Part shown: positions 53,378 through 62,848 of the stretch, piece by piece | Layout: each line of letters starts with the position of its first letter | Numbering within the stretch: position 1 is the first letter of the stretch | NCBI RefSeq assembly: GCF_000152865.1 | Contig: NZ_CH672390.1 | Span: 930,001 to 994,000 of the forward strand | Length of the DNA: 64,000 nucleotides | DNA from: Erythrobacter sp. NAP1 | GTDB lineage: Bacteria > Pseudomonadota > Alphaproteobacteria > Sphingomonadales > Sphingomonadaceae | Reading direction: 5' to 3' | Translations under genes and position numbers: made by a program | The notes under the pieces: generated by a model | What the model was told of the DNA's origin: nothing | What the model saw: the letters and a program-made list of their open reading frames with translations, nothing else | Database searches by the model: none

Positions 53378-54755
53378 AGGCCTCACGGAAGCGTTTTACG
53401 ACGCGCAGTGCGATGATGTTCAGCACAAGCGTCACAAGGAACAGGACAAAGCCGAGCGCGAAAGCGCTGAGGGTTGCCGGGTGGTCGAAACTGCCTTCGC
53501 CCGTCAGCATAGCGACGATCTGGTACGTAACCGTCGTCATAGTCTCGAGCGGGTTTGCTGTGAGGTTCGACGATGCACCGGCGGCCATCACGACGATCAT
53601 GGTCTCGCCGATAGCGCGGCTGACTGCGAGCATGATCCCGGCGACGATGCCCGGCAAGGCGGCGGGAAAGAGAACACGCTTGATCGTTTCCGACTGCGTC
53701 GCCCCCATCGCGAGACTGCCATCGCGCATTGCGCTGGGAACCGCTGCCATCGAATCGTCGGCCATCGAAGAGACAAACGGGATAATCATCACGCCCATGA
53801 CGACACCAGCGGCGAGCGCGCTCTCGCTTGATGCGCCGGAAATGCCAACGGATACTGCAAGATCACGCACGGCGGGCGCGACAGTCAGGGCGGCGAAATA
53901 GCCATAAACGACGGTTGGGATACCGGCGAGTATCTCGAGAGCGGGCTTAACCCAGGCGCGAAGCGAGGGAGCAGCGTACTGTGTGAGGTAGATCGCGCTC
54001 ATCAGGCCAAGCGGGATGGCGACGATCATCGCAATGATCGCGCCAATGAAGATAGTGCCCCAGAACAGAGGGATTGCGCCAAAGCGCGAGCCATCCGGAT
54101 TGTCCGGATTGCTCATCGGATCTGGACCCCAGAACGTCCCGAACAGGAAATCTATCGGAGAGACCATTCCAAAGAAGCGGATGGTTTCGAACACCAAGCT
54201 CGCGACAATGCCGAAGGTCGTAAGGATGGCGACGAGAGAAGCGGCAAGCAGAATACCCATCACAGTGCGTTCGACCTTGGTACGCGCACGAAAATCGGGG
54301 CGAACACGCATGAAGGCAAACGCACCGCCAGCAAACGCGATAAGAACCGTCAAAGCATAGCCGATGAGTGAGTATCGCTGGATCGCATTGCGAAATGGCT
54401 CGACCAGCGCCTGTGCTCCATCGTTGAAGACACCGGGCGCGTACCCGCTCGCAACAGCGCGCGCTTCGGACAACCATGCTTCGCGCTCAAATCCGAAGCT
54501 CGGGAGGTTTTCCCCTGCTGGCGAGGCGAGAACCGACTGCGTTACTAGGTAAGGCGCGATCTGGGTCCAAAGAACGACGAAGGCGAGAACTGGCAGGACG
54601 ATCCATATCGCCACATACCATGCGTAGTAGGTCGGACGTGCCGCTGCGCGTGTTTCAGGGTCCGCTTTTTGGAAGCTCCACGCCTTGGCCCGACCCGCGA
54701 GCCATCCGGCGAGCCCCAACCCGATAGCTATCAAGAGGAGTGTGATTGGCGACAT
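53370..54755 (-). CDS. pstC: Phosphate ABC transporter permease PstC
   Basis: 461 aa, longer than E. coli PstC. A large N-terminal region with extra membrane segments (~1-230) precedes the BPD permease domain, whose EAA loop is PSAMRDGSLAMGATQSETIKRVLFP. A Pho-box-like repeat 110 bases upstream. No pstS (phosphate-binding protein) precedes it, which is unusual. Confidence 0.9.
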   Translation of the reverse strand: MSPITLLLIAIGLGLAGWLAGRAKAWSFQKADPETRAAARPTYYAWYVAIWIVLPVLAFVVLWTQIAPYLVTQSVLASPAGENLPSFGFEREAWLSEARAVASGYAPGVFNDGAQALVEPFRNAIQRYSLIGYALTVLIAFAGGAFAFMRVRPDFRARTKVERTVMGILLAASLVAILTTFGIVASLVFETIRFFGMVSPIDFLFGTFWGPDPMSNPDNPDGSRFGAIPLFWGTIFIGAIIAMIVAIPLGLMSAIYLTQYAAPSLRAWVKPALEILAGIPTVVYGYFAALTVAPAVRDLAVSVGISGASSESALAAGVVMGVMIIPFVSSMADDSMAAVPSAMRDGSLAMGATQSETIKRVLFPAALPGIVAGIMLAVSRAIGETMIVVMAAGASSNLTANPLETMTTVTYQIVAMLTGEGSFDHPATLSAFALGFVLFLVTLVLNIIALRVVKRFREAYE

Positions 54756-54865
54756 GAACTAGACCTGGGTTCCCTTGAAGGATGATCACGCGGTCAGGTT
54801 AGCCGCGAATTTCCTGTGTGAATTGCGCCCGAGCGAATCCCTGTTAGGGGCACTCGGAGCCGCAT

Positions 54866-54893
54866 GTAGACAAAATAAGACACCACTAAGACA
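54866..54893 (-). promoter_or_regulatory. Pho-box-like direct repeats before pstC
   Basis: On the minus strand TGTCTTA-N4-TGTCTTA (54876-54893, period 11) followed by a third, TGTCTAC (54866-54872, period 10). The 7-4-7 layout matches the Pho box. It overlaps the phoR stop codon and lies ~110 bases before pstC. Inferred PhoB target. Confidence 0.6.
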
Positions 54894-56151
54894 ATGACGG
54901 GCTTTCCGGTTCTCGATCTTCAGTTCCGTTTGCAGCCGCAATTGTCTCAGAGGACTGATCAGATGCATTCCTCTTAGCCTTCGCAACCGGGAGGCGCACC
55001 ACCACGCGCGTGCCTTTACCCAGATCACTATCGATGTTGAGTCGTCCGCGGTGGCGCTCCACAATGTGTTTGACGATGGCGAGTCCGAGGCCCGTCCCAC
55101 CCGAGGCGCGGCTGCGGCCGGGATCGGTCCGATAGAACCGGCGAGTGAGGTGCGGAAGTTGTTCTGGCGCGATGCCATCGCCTTGATCGGTAACTGCAAT
55201 TCGCGCCATCCCATCTTGAGAACGATCAAGACGAACCGTTACTGAAGTGTCGGCCGAACCGTATTTCAGCGCATTGTCGACAAGATTCCTCACGACCTGT
55301 TCGAGCTGCTGAAGGTCGCCTTTGACCAGGGGATCGCTCAAAATTTCGAGCTTCAGCCGGTCAATCCTGTTCGTTCCCGCCGCGTCGCATGCAGCGCGCT
55401 CTGTCAACGCTGCAAGTTCGAGCCGTGTTTCGGGAAGGTCGTGCTTTTCCGCCTCAACGCGCGAAAGGCTCATCAGATCGCTGATCAAGTTCTGAAGACG
55501 CTGCCCTTCGCGTTCAATAATGCCGAGGAACTTCTGCGATGTGGGAGAATCGAGACTGTCGCCGCTTTCGCGCAGAGTCTCGACATAACCGAGAATCGCT
55601 GCGAGCGGGGTGCGCAGCTCGTGGCTGGCATTTGCAACGAAGTCCGTGTGAGCTCGGCTAATGTCGGCTTCGCTCGTCTGGTTGATGAGTTCGATAACCG
55701 CGAGGTCTTTGTCCACTGACTGATGATTGATTTGCCAGATGTCCTGACGTCGCACGAGCCCTCTGACGATTGCCTGCCCGTTGCGGTTCTCGCTCAGAAG
55801 CGAGATCGCTTCCGGCTGCCTGAAGGCAACTCGTGCATCCTGGCCGATAATGTGCTGCCCAAGCATCCTGCGGGCTGAACGATTTGCGATGGCGATCGTG
55901 TTGCGCTCTGTCACGAGGAGGGGAACTGACGAGTTCTCGATCAGCTTTCCCATCGATTGCGTGCTGAAGGGCGCTTCAACTACGACCTTTTCCGGCTCAG
56001 GAGGTCGACCGGATGCCAGCAAGAGCGAACCGATCCAAACGATAGTGACAGCAAACGCGATTGCAGCATCGAGCCCCTGCAAGAGCATCGCCACAAGCGC
56101 TGCCAATGCGAGAAGAACACCTGCGATTGGAAAGGTCTGTTTAAGGCCCAT
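54886..56151 (-). CDS. phoR: Phosphate regulon sensor kinase PhoR
   Basis: 421 aa. Two N-terminal membrane helices (~5-47), a PAS-like region (~65-160, IENSSVPLLVTERNTIAIAN), phosphoacceptor His177 in FVANASHELRTPLAAI, and an ATPase domain with NLVDNALKYGS, DQGDGIAPEQLPHL and GTGLGLAIVKHIV. It lies upstream of the pst genes and pairs with PhoB. Confidence 0.91.
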   Translation of the reverse strand: MGLKQTFPIAGVLLALAALVAMLLQGLDAAIAFAVTIVWIGSLLLASGRPPEPEKVVVEAPFSTQSMGKLIENSSVPLLVTERNTIAIANRSARRMLGQHIIGQDARVAFRQPEAISLLSENRNGQAIVRGLVRRQDIWQINHQSVDKDLAVIELINQTSEADISRAHTDFVANASHELRTPLAAILGYVETLRESGDSLDSPTSQKFLGIIEREGQRLQNLISDLMSLSRVEAEKHDLPETRLELAALTERAACDAAGTNRIDRLKLEILSDPLVKGDLQQLEQVVRNLVDNALKYGSADTSVTVRLDRSQDGMARIAVTDQGDGIAPEQLPHLTRRFYRTDPGRSRASGGTGLGLAIVKHIVERHRGRLNIDSDLGKGTRVVVRLPVAKAKRNASDQSSETIAAANGTEDREPESPSLS

Positions 56152-56252
56152 GGCGAGGTGGCTCTACAGCGCAGCGCAAGGGCGCGAAACCCCGCGCGTG
56201 CAAATTGCACGCTTTCCAGAACAATTCTGCAGGGAGCGTCGCAACGAAGAAG

Positions 56253-56327
56253 TGGTGACCCGTACGGGAATCGAACCCGTGTTTCAGCCGTGAAAGGGCC
56301 GCGTCCTAACCGCTAGACGAACGGGCC
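56253..56327 (-). tRNA. tRNA-Glu (anticodon TTC)
   Basis: Minus strand. Acceptor GGCCCGT pairs with ACGGGTC (one G-U), anticodon stem CGGCC/GGCTG around CTTTCAC (anticodon TTC), T loop TTCGATT, discriminator A with encoded CCA. 75 nt. Confidence 0.95.
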
Positions 56328-56432
56328 ACGCTCGTTGCGAGAGCGCGCATCTAGGGGGGCAATTCGGATGGGTCAAGCCCTGTGTGCGCTGGTTTGTAGA
56401 AAAATTTCGCGACCGCACAATTTTCCGTTACG

Positions 56433-58232
56433 TCAGTCGGCGAAAGCAGCGTCTTCTAGGTGCAGTTCGGCTGCCGGACGGGGGCCCCAATCATCGATTT
56501 TCACACGACCAGCAAAGTGGAATTGTCGGCCCTTGCTGCGGTGAATCAGTGTCTGAGCCATCTCCGTTTCGGCAGCTCTGAAGGCAATGGCTTTGAATGA
56601 GCGGCCATCACCACCGCTCGCAATCACCCGCAGGTGATCCTTTCCGACGATGTCCGCGTTCACGATGCGAACGGGCCCCACCGCCACGCGCGGCGCAGGC
56701 CAACCGACACCGTAGGGGCCTGCCGCTTCCAATGTGTTGACCAGGTCAGGAGTGAGACCACCGGGCGCAAGGCTCAGGTCGAGTTGCATGACCTGCGAGA
56801 TCCGCGCGCGCTCTACATCGCGAGCGAGCCGCTCATCCAGGAATTCGGTGAAGGCCGACAGCTTGTCCTGTGCGATGGTAAGGCCAGCAGCCATGGCATG
56901 GCCGCCTCCAGCAACGAGCAGGCCTTCTTCGCGCGCTGCGATGATGGCGGCGCCCAGATCTACGCCGCTAATCGACCGCCCTGACCCCTTGCCCGTGCCG
57001 TCGGCCGGATCAAGAGCGATCACGATTGATGGTTTGCCGGTCTTTTCCTTGATGCGCGCTGCGACAATGCCGATCACGCCCGGATGCCACCCGTCCGCGG
57101 CAAGGACCTGAACAGCCATGTTGTGCTGTCCTTCGAGTTGAGCTTCGGCAGCTTCCTGCACTTCAGCCTCTATTGCTCGCCGCTCTTCGTTCAGGGCCGA
57201 CAGCTGCTCCGCGATTTCACGGGCCTCTTCCGCATCACTCGTCGTCAGGAGGCGCACTCCGAGAGTCGATTCGCCGATCCTTCCTCCCGCATTGATCCGC
57301 GGGCCGAGAGCAAAGCCGAGGTCGGAGGCAATGGGGGCACGTTTCAACCGGCTCGCATCGATAAGGGCTGCCATCCCTATGCGATCTCGTCGGGCCAGCA
57401 CTTTCAATCCTTGAGAAACGAAAGCGCGATTAAGCCCGTGCAATGCGGCTACATCGGCCACTGTCCCCAAGGCAACGAGGTCCAGCAGGCTCATCAGGTC
57501 AGGTTCGCGACGGCTCTCGAAAAAGCCTTTGGCCCGCAATGTCCGGACCAAAGCGATCGCCAATAGAAAGGCAACGCCAACTGCGGCAAGATGACCGTGC
57601 GAGGCTGCGAGGTCGCTTTCATCAAGCCTGTTCGGATTGACCAGAGCAGCAGTTGGTGGAAGCTCGGCCGCGCATTTGTGGTGGTCGACCACAATCACAT
57701 CGACCCCTGCATCGCGCGCCATGGTAAGCGCTTCGTGCGCCATCGCGCCGCAATCGACAGTAACGATCAGGCTCGACCCGTCCTCTGCGAGCTTCACCAA
57801 TGCCTCACCGCTTGGGCCGTATCCTTCAAGAAGCCTGTCCGGGATGTAGTACCCGGCTTCCACGCCAAGCGATCGCAGCAGGTCGACCAGCAATGCCGAA
57901 CTGGTGGCACCGTCGACATCGTAGTCGCCGTAGATTGTGATCTGCTCTTCGTTGAGCACCGCTTGAGCGATCCGTTCAGCTGCCTGCTCCATGTCGCGGA
58001 ACTCGGAAGGATCTGGCAGGAATTCGCGCATTGTCGGCTTGGCGTGTTTCGCGACCTCGTCCGCCGCTACGCCGCGGGTCATCAGGAGCTGTGTCACGAC
58101 GCTCCTATCCAGATCCTGCGAGGCTGCGGTTGAGCCTGTGCCAAGCTCCATGTTCCCACCTCGCCACAGCCATGCTTTGCCGGCAAGCGATTGAGAAACT
58201 CCAAGGACGTGGGAAAGCGAACGCGTACTCAT
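56433..58232 (-). CDS. recJ: Single-stranded-DNA-specific exonuclease RecJ
   Basis: 599 aa DHH-family 5'-3' exonuclease in recombination and mismatch repair. Metal motifs: YGDYDVDGATSSALLVDLL, VTVDCGAMAHEA, VVDHHKCAAELPPTAALVNPN (DHH) and GHAMAAGLTI in the DHHA1 part. The C-terminal OB-like domain is present. No LexA box is visible upstream, so it does not join the SOS genes at 40-49 kb. Confidence 0.93.
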   Translation of the reverse strand: MSTRSLSHVLGVSQSLAGKAWLWRGGNMELGTGSTAASQDLDRSVVTQLLMTRGVAADEVAKHAKPTMREFLPDPSEFRDMEQAAERIAQAVLNEEQITIYGDYDVDGATSSALLVDLLRSLGVEAGYYIPDRLLEGYGPSGEALVKLAEDGSSLIVTVDCGAMAHEALTMARDAGVDVIVVDHHKCAAELPPTAALVNPNRLDESDLAASHGHLAAVGVAFLLAIALVRTLRAKGFFESRREPDLMSLLDLVALGTVADVAALHGLNRAFVSQGLKVLARRDRIGMAALIDASRLKRAPIASDLGFALGPRINAGGRIGESTLGVRLLTTSDAEEAREIAEQLSALNEERRAIEAEVQEAAEAQLEGQHNMAVQVLAADGWHPGVIGIVAARIKEKTGKPSIVIALDPADGTGKGSGRSISGVDLGAAIIAAREEGLLVAGGGHAMAAGLTIAQDKLSAFTEFLDERLARDVERARISQVMQLDLSLAPGGLTPDLVNTLEAAGPYGVGWPAPRVAVGPVRIVNADIVGKDHLRVIASGGDGRSFKAIAFRAAETEMAQTLIHRSKGRQFHFAGRVKIDDWGPRPAAELHLEDAAFAD

Positions 58233-58315
58233 TGGTCATTCTTTACCCGAAGCGCGGCCCAGCTGACAGAGCAGGGGCATTGACAATCGACAGGCCTATT
58301 GGCGAGGCAAGCTAA

Positions 58316-58798
58316 ATGAGTATCGATCCTCACCTTCTGATAGTTTGGCACAGCCGGACTTCAGCCAGCGAGCAGATGGCGCGCGCTGCTGCGGAGCATG
58401 AGGCTTCGAAGTTGATGCGAGCGAACGAGGTGACGAGCGATGACCTCATGCAAGCGTCGGGATACCTGTTCGTTTGCCCGGAGAACCTTGCGTCGATGAG
58501 CGGCGAGATGAAGGAGATGTTCGACGCCAACTACTACAGCGTCCTGGGCAAAATCGAGGGCCGCCCATACGCTTCGATAATTGCCGCTGGAACAGATGGG
58601 GAAGGCGCTCAAAGGCAATTGGACCGCATCGCAACAGGATGGCGGCTAAAGCGCGTTGCCGAACCGATAATTGCCGTCCTTGGCGCTCAAACCCCGGAAG
58701 AGATCTGGGCGACAAAGTCGGTTCCAGACAGGGTCTTGCGCGATTGCCGTGAACTTGGAATTGGGCTAGCTGAGGGAATTGTCGTGGGAGTCTTCTGA
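58316..58798 (+). CDS. Flavodoxin-like/NAD(P)H reductase family protein
   Basis: 160 aa. LLIVWHSRTSASEQMARAAAEHEA begins like a flavodoxin phosphate loop, with YLFVCPENLASMSGEMKEMFD and YASIIAAGTDGEGA for the flavin sites. Probable FMN-binding electron-transfer protein; partner unknown. It starts 83 bases after the divergent recJ. Confidence 0.74.
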   Translation: MSIDPHLLIVWHSRTSASEQMARAAAEHEASKLMRANEVTSDDLMQASGYLFVCPENLASMSGEMKEMFDANYYSVLGKIEGRPYASIIAAGTDGEGAQRQLDRIATGWRLKRVAEPIIAVLGAQTPEEIWATKSVPDRVLRDCRELGIGLAEGIVVGVF

Positions 58799-58837
58799 CC
58801 TCACGGCAGTATCGGACGCGCCAAGCAAACTGCGAGC

Positions 58838-59764
58838 GTGCATGATCAAGCGCAAGAGCCCAGGCTGATTGCGCAGAGCATCGGGGGGCGCGGACTTGTG
58901 GTAAGACGTTACGCCGAAGGGCTGACGAGCGAAGGGATTTGGACGATCACAGAGTCTTCCAAGCCAATGCCTCATGGAGTGTTTCTGCTGTTTGCCAAAG
59001 GCAAGCGGCCATCCGTCGGTGACATCAAGGATTTCGTAGCGAGCAACCCGGTCGTGTCGTTGGTTCACGACCCTAGCGCCGATGCGCCGATCAGGTTGGC
59101 GTCCAATCACGGTGAGCCAGTCGCTGAAGAAGGCTTGCTTGACCAATCGGCAAATGAGGTTTCCTGGGTGGAGCTTCTTCGCGAGGGCCTTGCATTTGAT
59201 CTGAACGGGCTTGCACCTGGGGATGGATTTGCTGTGCCTAACGTTGAACATTTGTTCGACCTTAAGGAACAACCTGGGACTGCTCGTTTCGAAGCACTCC
59301 ACCTTGCTCCAGGCTATCACCTGGCTGGTGGCGAACGGACAATGCCGGTCGCGAGAGGCCTGATCGCCCTCGCTTGCGACCTTGTTCAGCATTTCGCGGG
59401 CATCGAGGCGATTGCGTGGCCGCCTTCGAAGAGTGCGAGCAGTCGACAATACTTCGAGTCGGTAACAACTGCCTGGCTTGGCGGTGGCCCGTTCCCGGCG
59501 CTTGGCCTGACGGCCTTCCGGCAGACATTCGATGGCGCGTTGCAAAGCGTAGGCCTCGATTTCTGGCTGGATCAGGAGCTTCGTATCGAGCCACCGCTCT
59601 CGACCGACAAAGTGGCAGCGACGCGGCTTGGCGTTCGCCTGATCAATCAGCTGATGATTGTTGGCGGCGTCGAGGGAAGCGAACGCATCGTCGCGCCTGA
59701 TGGCAGTCGGCTTGTTCTTCGACCTTCCAGGAATGGCAAGTTCATTCGGGTTTGGCGCGAATAG
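58838..59764 (+). CDS. Conserved hypothetical protein
   Basis: 308 aa soluble protein of no recognised family. Recognisable features: GIWTITESSKPMPHGVFLLF near the N-terminus, HNGE-like acidic loops, and a C-terminal region GVRLINQLMIVGGVEGSE. No signal or membrane segment. The start codon is GTG 58838; no strong ribosome site is seen, so the N-terminus is uncertain. It ends just before an AHH gene. Confidence 0.55.
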   Translation: MHDQAQEPRLIAQSIGGRGLVVRRYAEGLTSEGIWTITESSKPMPHGVFLLFAKGKRPSVGDIKDFVASNPVVSLVHDPSADAPIRLASNHGEPVAEEGLLDQSANEVSWVELLREGLAFDLNGLAPGDGFAVPNVEHLFDLKEQPGTARFEALHLAPGYHLAGGERTMPVARGLIALACDLVQHFAGIEAIAWPPSKSASSRQYFESVTTAWLGGGPFPALGLTAFRQTFDGALQSVGLDFWLDQELRIEPPLSTDKVAATRLGVRLINQLMIVGGVEGSERIVAPDGSRLVLRPSRNGKFIRVWRE

Positions 59765-59769
59765 GCAGC

Positions 59770-60330
59770 ATGACAAGAAGCCGTGTCGCGTGGAGGGTTC
59801 GATCATTCGACCGCCGAGCCGGTCGATCAACCTTGCCGCGCGCCGCGATATCGTTTCGTTCCGTCAACCGCCGCGGATCACCCGGTCATGATCCAGGCCT
59901 ACAGCGGCACCATCTCTTGCCCCGCCAGCTTCTGGGACAGCGATGTTTCGGAGCCCTGTTTCAGGCAATCGGTCGCAAGCGCGTCGGGTTTGATGACTTC
60001 AGGCGCAATGGCCTGCTGCTTCCGGCAACCGACGATGCGACTATGCGCACGGGCATGCCGCTTCATCGTGGACCGCACCGCTATTACAACGAGCTTGTGA
60101 TTGAGCGGGTAGGGCGGATCGAAGAGAGTTGGTCTGCTGCGCAACCACAAGACGCCGAACAGGCTCTGACTGAAGCCCTCGAGCGCCTCGCATTGCTTCA
60201 GTCAGCACTCCGCAACCGCTTGCTCAGCGAGCGAAGGCGGATGATCTTGAACCACAAGGATCCGCTTGGTCATGGCTTTGATTTTGCCGAGCTCGACGCG
60301 ATGGCGGAGGCGCTTTGGGACGCAACCTGA
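59770..60330 (+). CDS. AHH-domain (HNH/endonuclease VII-like) protein
   Basis: 186 aa. A His pair (47-48, LQRHHLLPRQ), then the NGLLLPAT segment and MPLHRGPHRYYNELV (His99, His103), resembling the AHH branch of HNH/ENDO VII nucleases, often toxin domains. The C-terminal helices (LQSALRNRLLSERRRMIL) lie beyond. It stands alone: no long toxin stem and no obvious immunity gene. I chose ATG 59770; an in-frame TTG at 59752 is possible. It overlaps no gene and converges on nitronate monooxygenase. Confidence 0.72.
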   Translation: MTRSRVAWRVRSFDRRAGRSTLPRAAISFRSVNRRGSPGHDPGLQRHHLLPRQLLGQRCFGALFQAIGRKRVGFDDFRRNGLLLPATDDATMRTGMPLHRGPHRYYNELVIERVGRIEESWSAAQPQDAEQALTEALERLALLQSALRNRLLSERRRMILNHKDPLGHGFDFAELDAMAEALWDAT

Positions 60331-60345
60331 GCAGGTGGTGCTGGC

Positions 60346-61350
60346 TTACTCCGCTGCTTCTGCGAGGGCCGTCCATGGCGAGTAATCCGACTTCGCGGCG
60401 AGATCTGCTTTGGCAGCGTGGTACTCGCGCTCGAATCGAGAGACCATGTCCTCGACAGTGCCGACCGACTTGACCGTGCCGATACCCTGACCCGATCCCC
60501 AGATGTCCTTCCAGGCCTTTGCCTTGGTGTTGCCGCCCGATCCGAAGTTCATCTTGGAAGGATCGCTCGTCGGAAGGTCGTCGGGGTCCAGTCCCGCATT
60601 CTCGATCGATGAGCGCAGGTAGTTGCCGTGCACACCGGTGAAGAGGTTGGAATAGACAATCCCCTCGGCGCTGCCATCGACGATGCCTTGCTTGTAGTTC
60701 TGATCCGCGTTCGCTTCCTCCGTCGCGATGAAGGCGCTTCCGGTATAGCCGAAGTCTGCGCCCATGGCCTGCGCTGCAAGGATTGAGGAGCCGTGTGCGA
60801 TTGAGCCTGAGAGGGCGACCAGACCGTCGAACCATTCACGGATTTCGCGCATCAGGGCAAAAGGTGACTGCGTGCCGGCGTGGCCACCAGCGCCGGCTGC
60901 CACAGGGATGAGACCGTCTGCACCTTTCTCGATTGCCTTGTTGGCGAAGCGGTTGTTGATGACATCGTGCATGCTGATCCCGCCCCAATTGCGGATCGCA
61001 TCGAAGATCTCGGTGCGCGCGCCCAGCGAGGTGATGACCAGCGGCACCTGCCATTTTTCGCAGGTCGCCATGTCCTGCATCACGCGGTCGTTCGACTTAT
61101 GTACGATCTGGTTGACCGCAAACGGGGCAGCGGGACGATCCGGGTTTTCGCGATTGTGCTTCGCAAGCTCCTCGGTGATCTGGTGCAGCCATTCATCGAG
61201 AAGCGATTGCGGGCGCGCGTTCAGGGCGGGAAAGCTGCCGATGATCCCCGCCTTGCACTGAGCGATCACCAGTTCGGGGCCGGAGACGATGAACAGTGGC
61301 GAGCCGATGAGCGGCAGACGCAGGCGATCGAAAGGGGCGGGCAGGGTCAT
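60346..61350 (-). CDS. Nitronate monooxygenase family protein
   Basis: 334 aa FMN-dependent TIM barrel (2-nitropropane dioxygenase type). LIGSPLFIVSGPELVIAQCKAGIIGSFPALNARP, then LVITSLGARTEIFD and ADGLIPVAAGAGGHAGTQSPF, and ALSGSIAHGSSILAAQAMGADFGYTGSAF are family landmarks. I chose ATG 61350, which has AGGAGAG eight bases upstream. It may be transcribed with the amidohydrolase upstream (48 bp gap). Confidence 0.88.
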   Translation of the reverse strand: MTLPAPFDRLRLPLIGSPLFIVSGPELVIAQCKAGIIGSFPALNARPQSLLDEWLHQITEELAKHNRENPDRPAAPFAVNQIVHKSNDRVMQDMATCEKWQVPLVITSLGARTEIFDAIRNWGGISMHDVINNRFANKAIEKGADGLIPVAAGAGGHAGTQSPFALMREIREWFDGLVALSGSIAHGSSILAAQAMGADFGYTGSAFIATEEANADQNYKQGIVDGSAEGIVYSNLFTGVHGNYLRSSIENAGLDPDDLPTSDPSKMNFGSGGNTKAKAWKDIWGSGQGIGTVKSVGTVEDMVSRFEREYHAAKADLAAKSDYSPWTALAEAAE

Positions 61351-61398
61351 TGCGTTCTCTCCTGAAGCTTTGTCCACGCGGTAGGTTGCGATTTGCAA

Positions 61399-62445
61399 CT
61401 ACGCAAGCACCTCTTCGATGCGGTAGAAGCGTGCGGCGTTCCCCGCGTAGAGGTCAGCCTTCTCATCTGCGCTCGCATCGGCGGTGATCCGCTTGAAGCT
61501 GTTCCACAGAACGGGATAGGTCGCGCCCCAGCGGTCGACGGGATAGTTGCTTTCGAACATCGCTCGCTTGGTGCCGAACGCCTCGATGCAGGTCTCGATG
61601 TAGGGCTTCCAGAGGCGAGCAAGCTCTTCGGAGCCGATCCCCGCTGCTGGGCCTTCTGCGGGCAAGGCGCAATTGTGCATGGCGAGGCCGCCCAGCTTGA
61701 CCATCACGTTTTCGCATTTGCCAAGCTCGATGATGTTGTCGCGCCAGATGCCGAAGCGCTCCTCAAGCTTTCCGGTATAGCTCGCCATGCCGAGAGGGGT
61801 GCCGCAATGATCGAGACAGATCGGGGTCTCCGGAAAGGCCCGAGCGAGGTCGATCACATCGGGGATTTGTGGCTCGAGTATCCATGCATCGAAGCTAAGG
61901 CCGCGCTTGCCAAGTTCCGCGAAGCCCTTGCGGAAGCCTGTATCCAGATAGCGCTCAGGTGGGTGAGCGAATGGAGGGCCGAGCACTTCGGGGTCGGCAT
62001 CCCAGGCGCCTGCATGGCGGATACCGCGGAACCTACCCGGTGCTGCGGCCTGCAATGCATCGAGCACCTCGCCAGCTTCCTCGCCAAGCATCAGGTCAGC
62101 GTGCCCGACGATTCCGGCGCATAGCTTTGCAGGGCCATAGAGCCCGCTTGCGCTTTGGGCGGCGACGCCGTTCACATATTCGACTTCGCCCACGACCTTT
62201 TTCGCCTCTCCATAGGCGCCGTTGTAGAACGCGCCGCACTCCATGAAGACGGTTGCGATTACATTGTGACCGCTCGACGCCACCTCCTCATTGAACTGGT
62301 CGAAGGTGTAGTGGGCGACTGGCACGAGCGTCTCGATGAAGCGATGATGCGGCTCTGGGAACATCGGGAGCATGGGCCGCAAATCCCACAGGTGATGGTG
62401 GGGGTCGATGATCGGCAGATTGGGTTCAAGGATCGCTTCGGTCAT
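61399..62445 (-). CDS. Amidohydrolase family protein
   Basis: 348 aa metal-dependent TIM barrel (amidohydrolase-2 type, as in PDC lactonase or 4-oxalomesaconate-type enzymes). LPIIDPHHHLWDLR is the metal-binding start; CLDHCGTPLG and FESNYPVDRWGATYPVLW are later metal/active-site segments. Substrate unknown. A 37-nt element shared with the M20 gene lies upstream. Confidence 0.84.
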   Translation of the reverse strand: MTEAILEPNLPIIDPHHHLWDLRPMLPMFPEPHHRFIETLVPVAHYTFDQFNEEVASSGHNVIATVFMECGAFYNGAYGEAKKVVGEVEYVNGVAAQSASGLYGPAKLCAGIVGHADLMLGEEAGEVLDALQAAAPGRFRGIRHAGAWDADPEVLGPPFAHPPERYLDTGFRKGFAELGKRGLSFDAWILEPQIPDVIDLARAFPETPICLDHCGTPLGMASYTGKLEERFGIWRDNIIELGKCENVMVKLGGLAMHNCALPAEGPAAGIGSEELARLWKPYIETCIEAFGTKRAMFESNYPVDRWGATYPVLWNSFKRITADASADEKADLYAGNAARFYRIEEVLA

Positions 62446-62494
62446 TGCGTCAGATGTCTCCTGATCTGGGATTGGGAGGTCTTTGAATTACAGT

Positions 62495-62531
62495 CACTTA
62501 CTTGAGAAGTGGACCGCATGTTACACGGTCC
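62495..62531 (-). promoter_or_regulatory. Shared 37-nt element upstream of amidohydrolase (copy 2)
   Basis: On the minus strand it is identical to 24323-24359 at 35 of 37 positions. Inverted repeats GGACCG-N9-CGGTCC and CACTT-N7-AAGTG are both kept. It lies 49 bases upstream of ATG 62445, against 52 bases for copy 1. Both copies lie in sense orientation. Confidence 0.7.
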
Positions 62532-62848
62532 AGGGCGAAAACTCCCCTGGCTCCCTTTGCTTGCTTCGCTTGGGCAGAAAATCACATCGCGCATGGCATT
62601 CATGACCGATGTGTAGCGCGTCGGCCAAGAGTAGGAAACGGTCGCGTGCTAGCCCAGCCAGCCGTGTCTCAATCTAGCCAGATGCTCGCTTACACGCGGA
62701 AATTGTGTGAAAAAATCGCATGTCAGCTCAAAAAGATGCGGCAATCTCAAAAATTGTGATAGCCTTGACATTGGGCAGCGAATTGCATTCATTGCTCCTT
62801 ACCTAACGGTAAGTAGGGTCGCCAAAAAACCAGAAAAAGGGTTGAGGT
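62532..62848. other. Intergenic region without a gene
   Basis: Apart from the regulatory element just before it, this ~317 bp stretch holds no ORF with coding character. It must contain the promoters of the minus-strand amidohydrolase and the plus-strand small gene. An AT-rich run at ~62690-62760 may contain the latter, but no clear -35/-10 pair was found. Confidence 0.4.
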
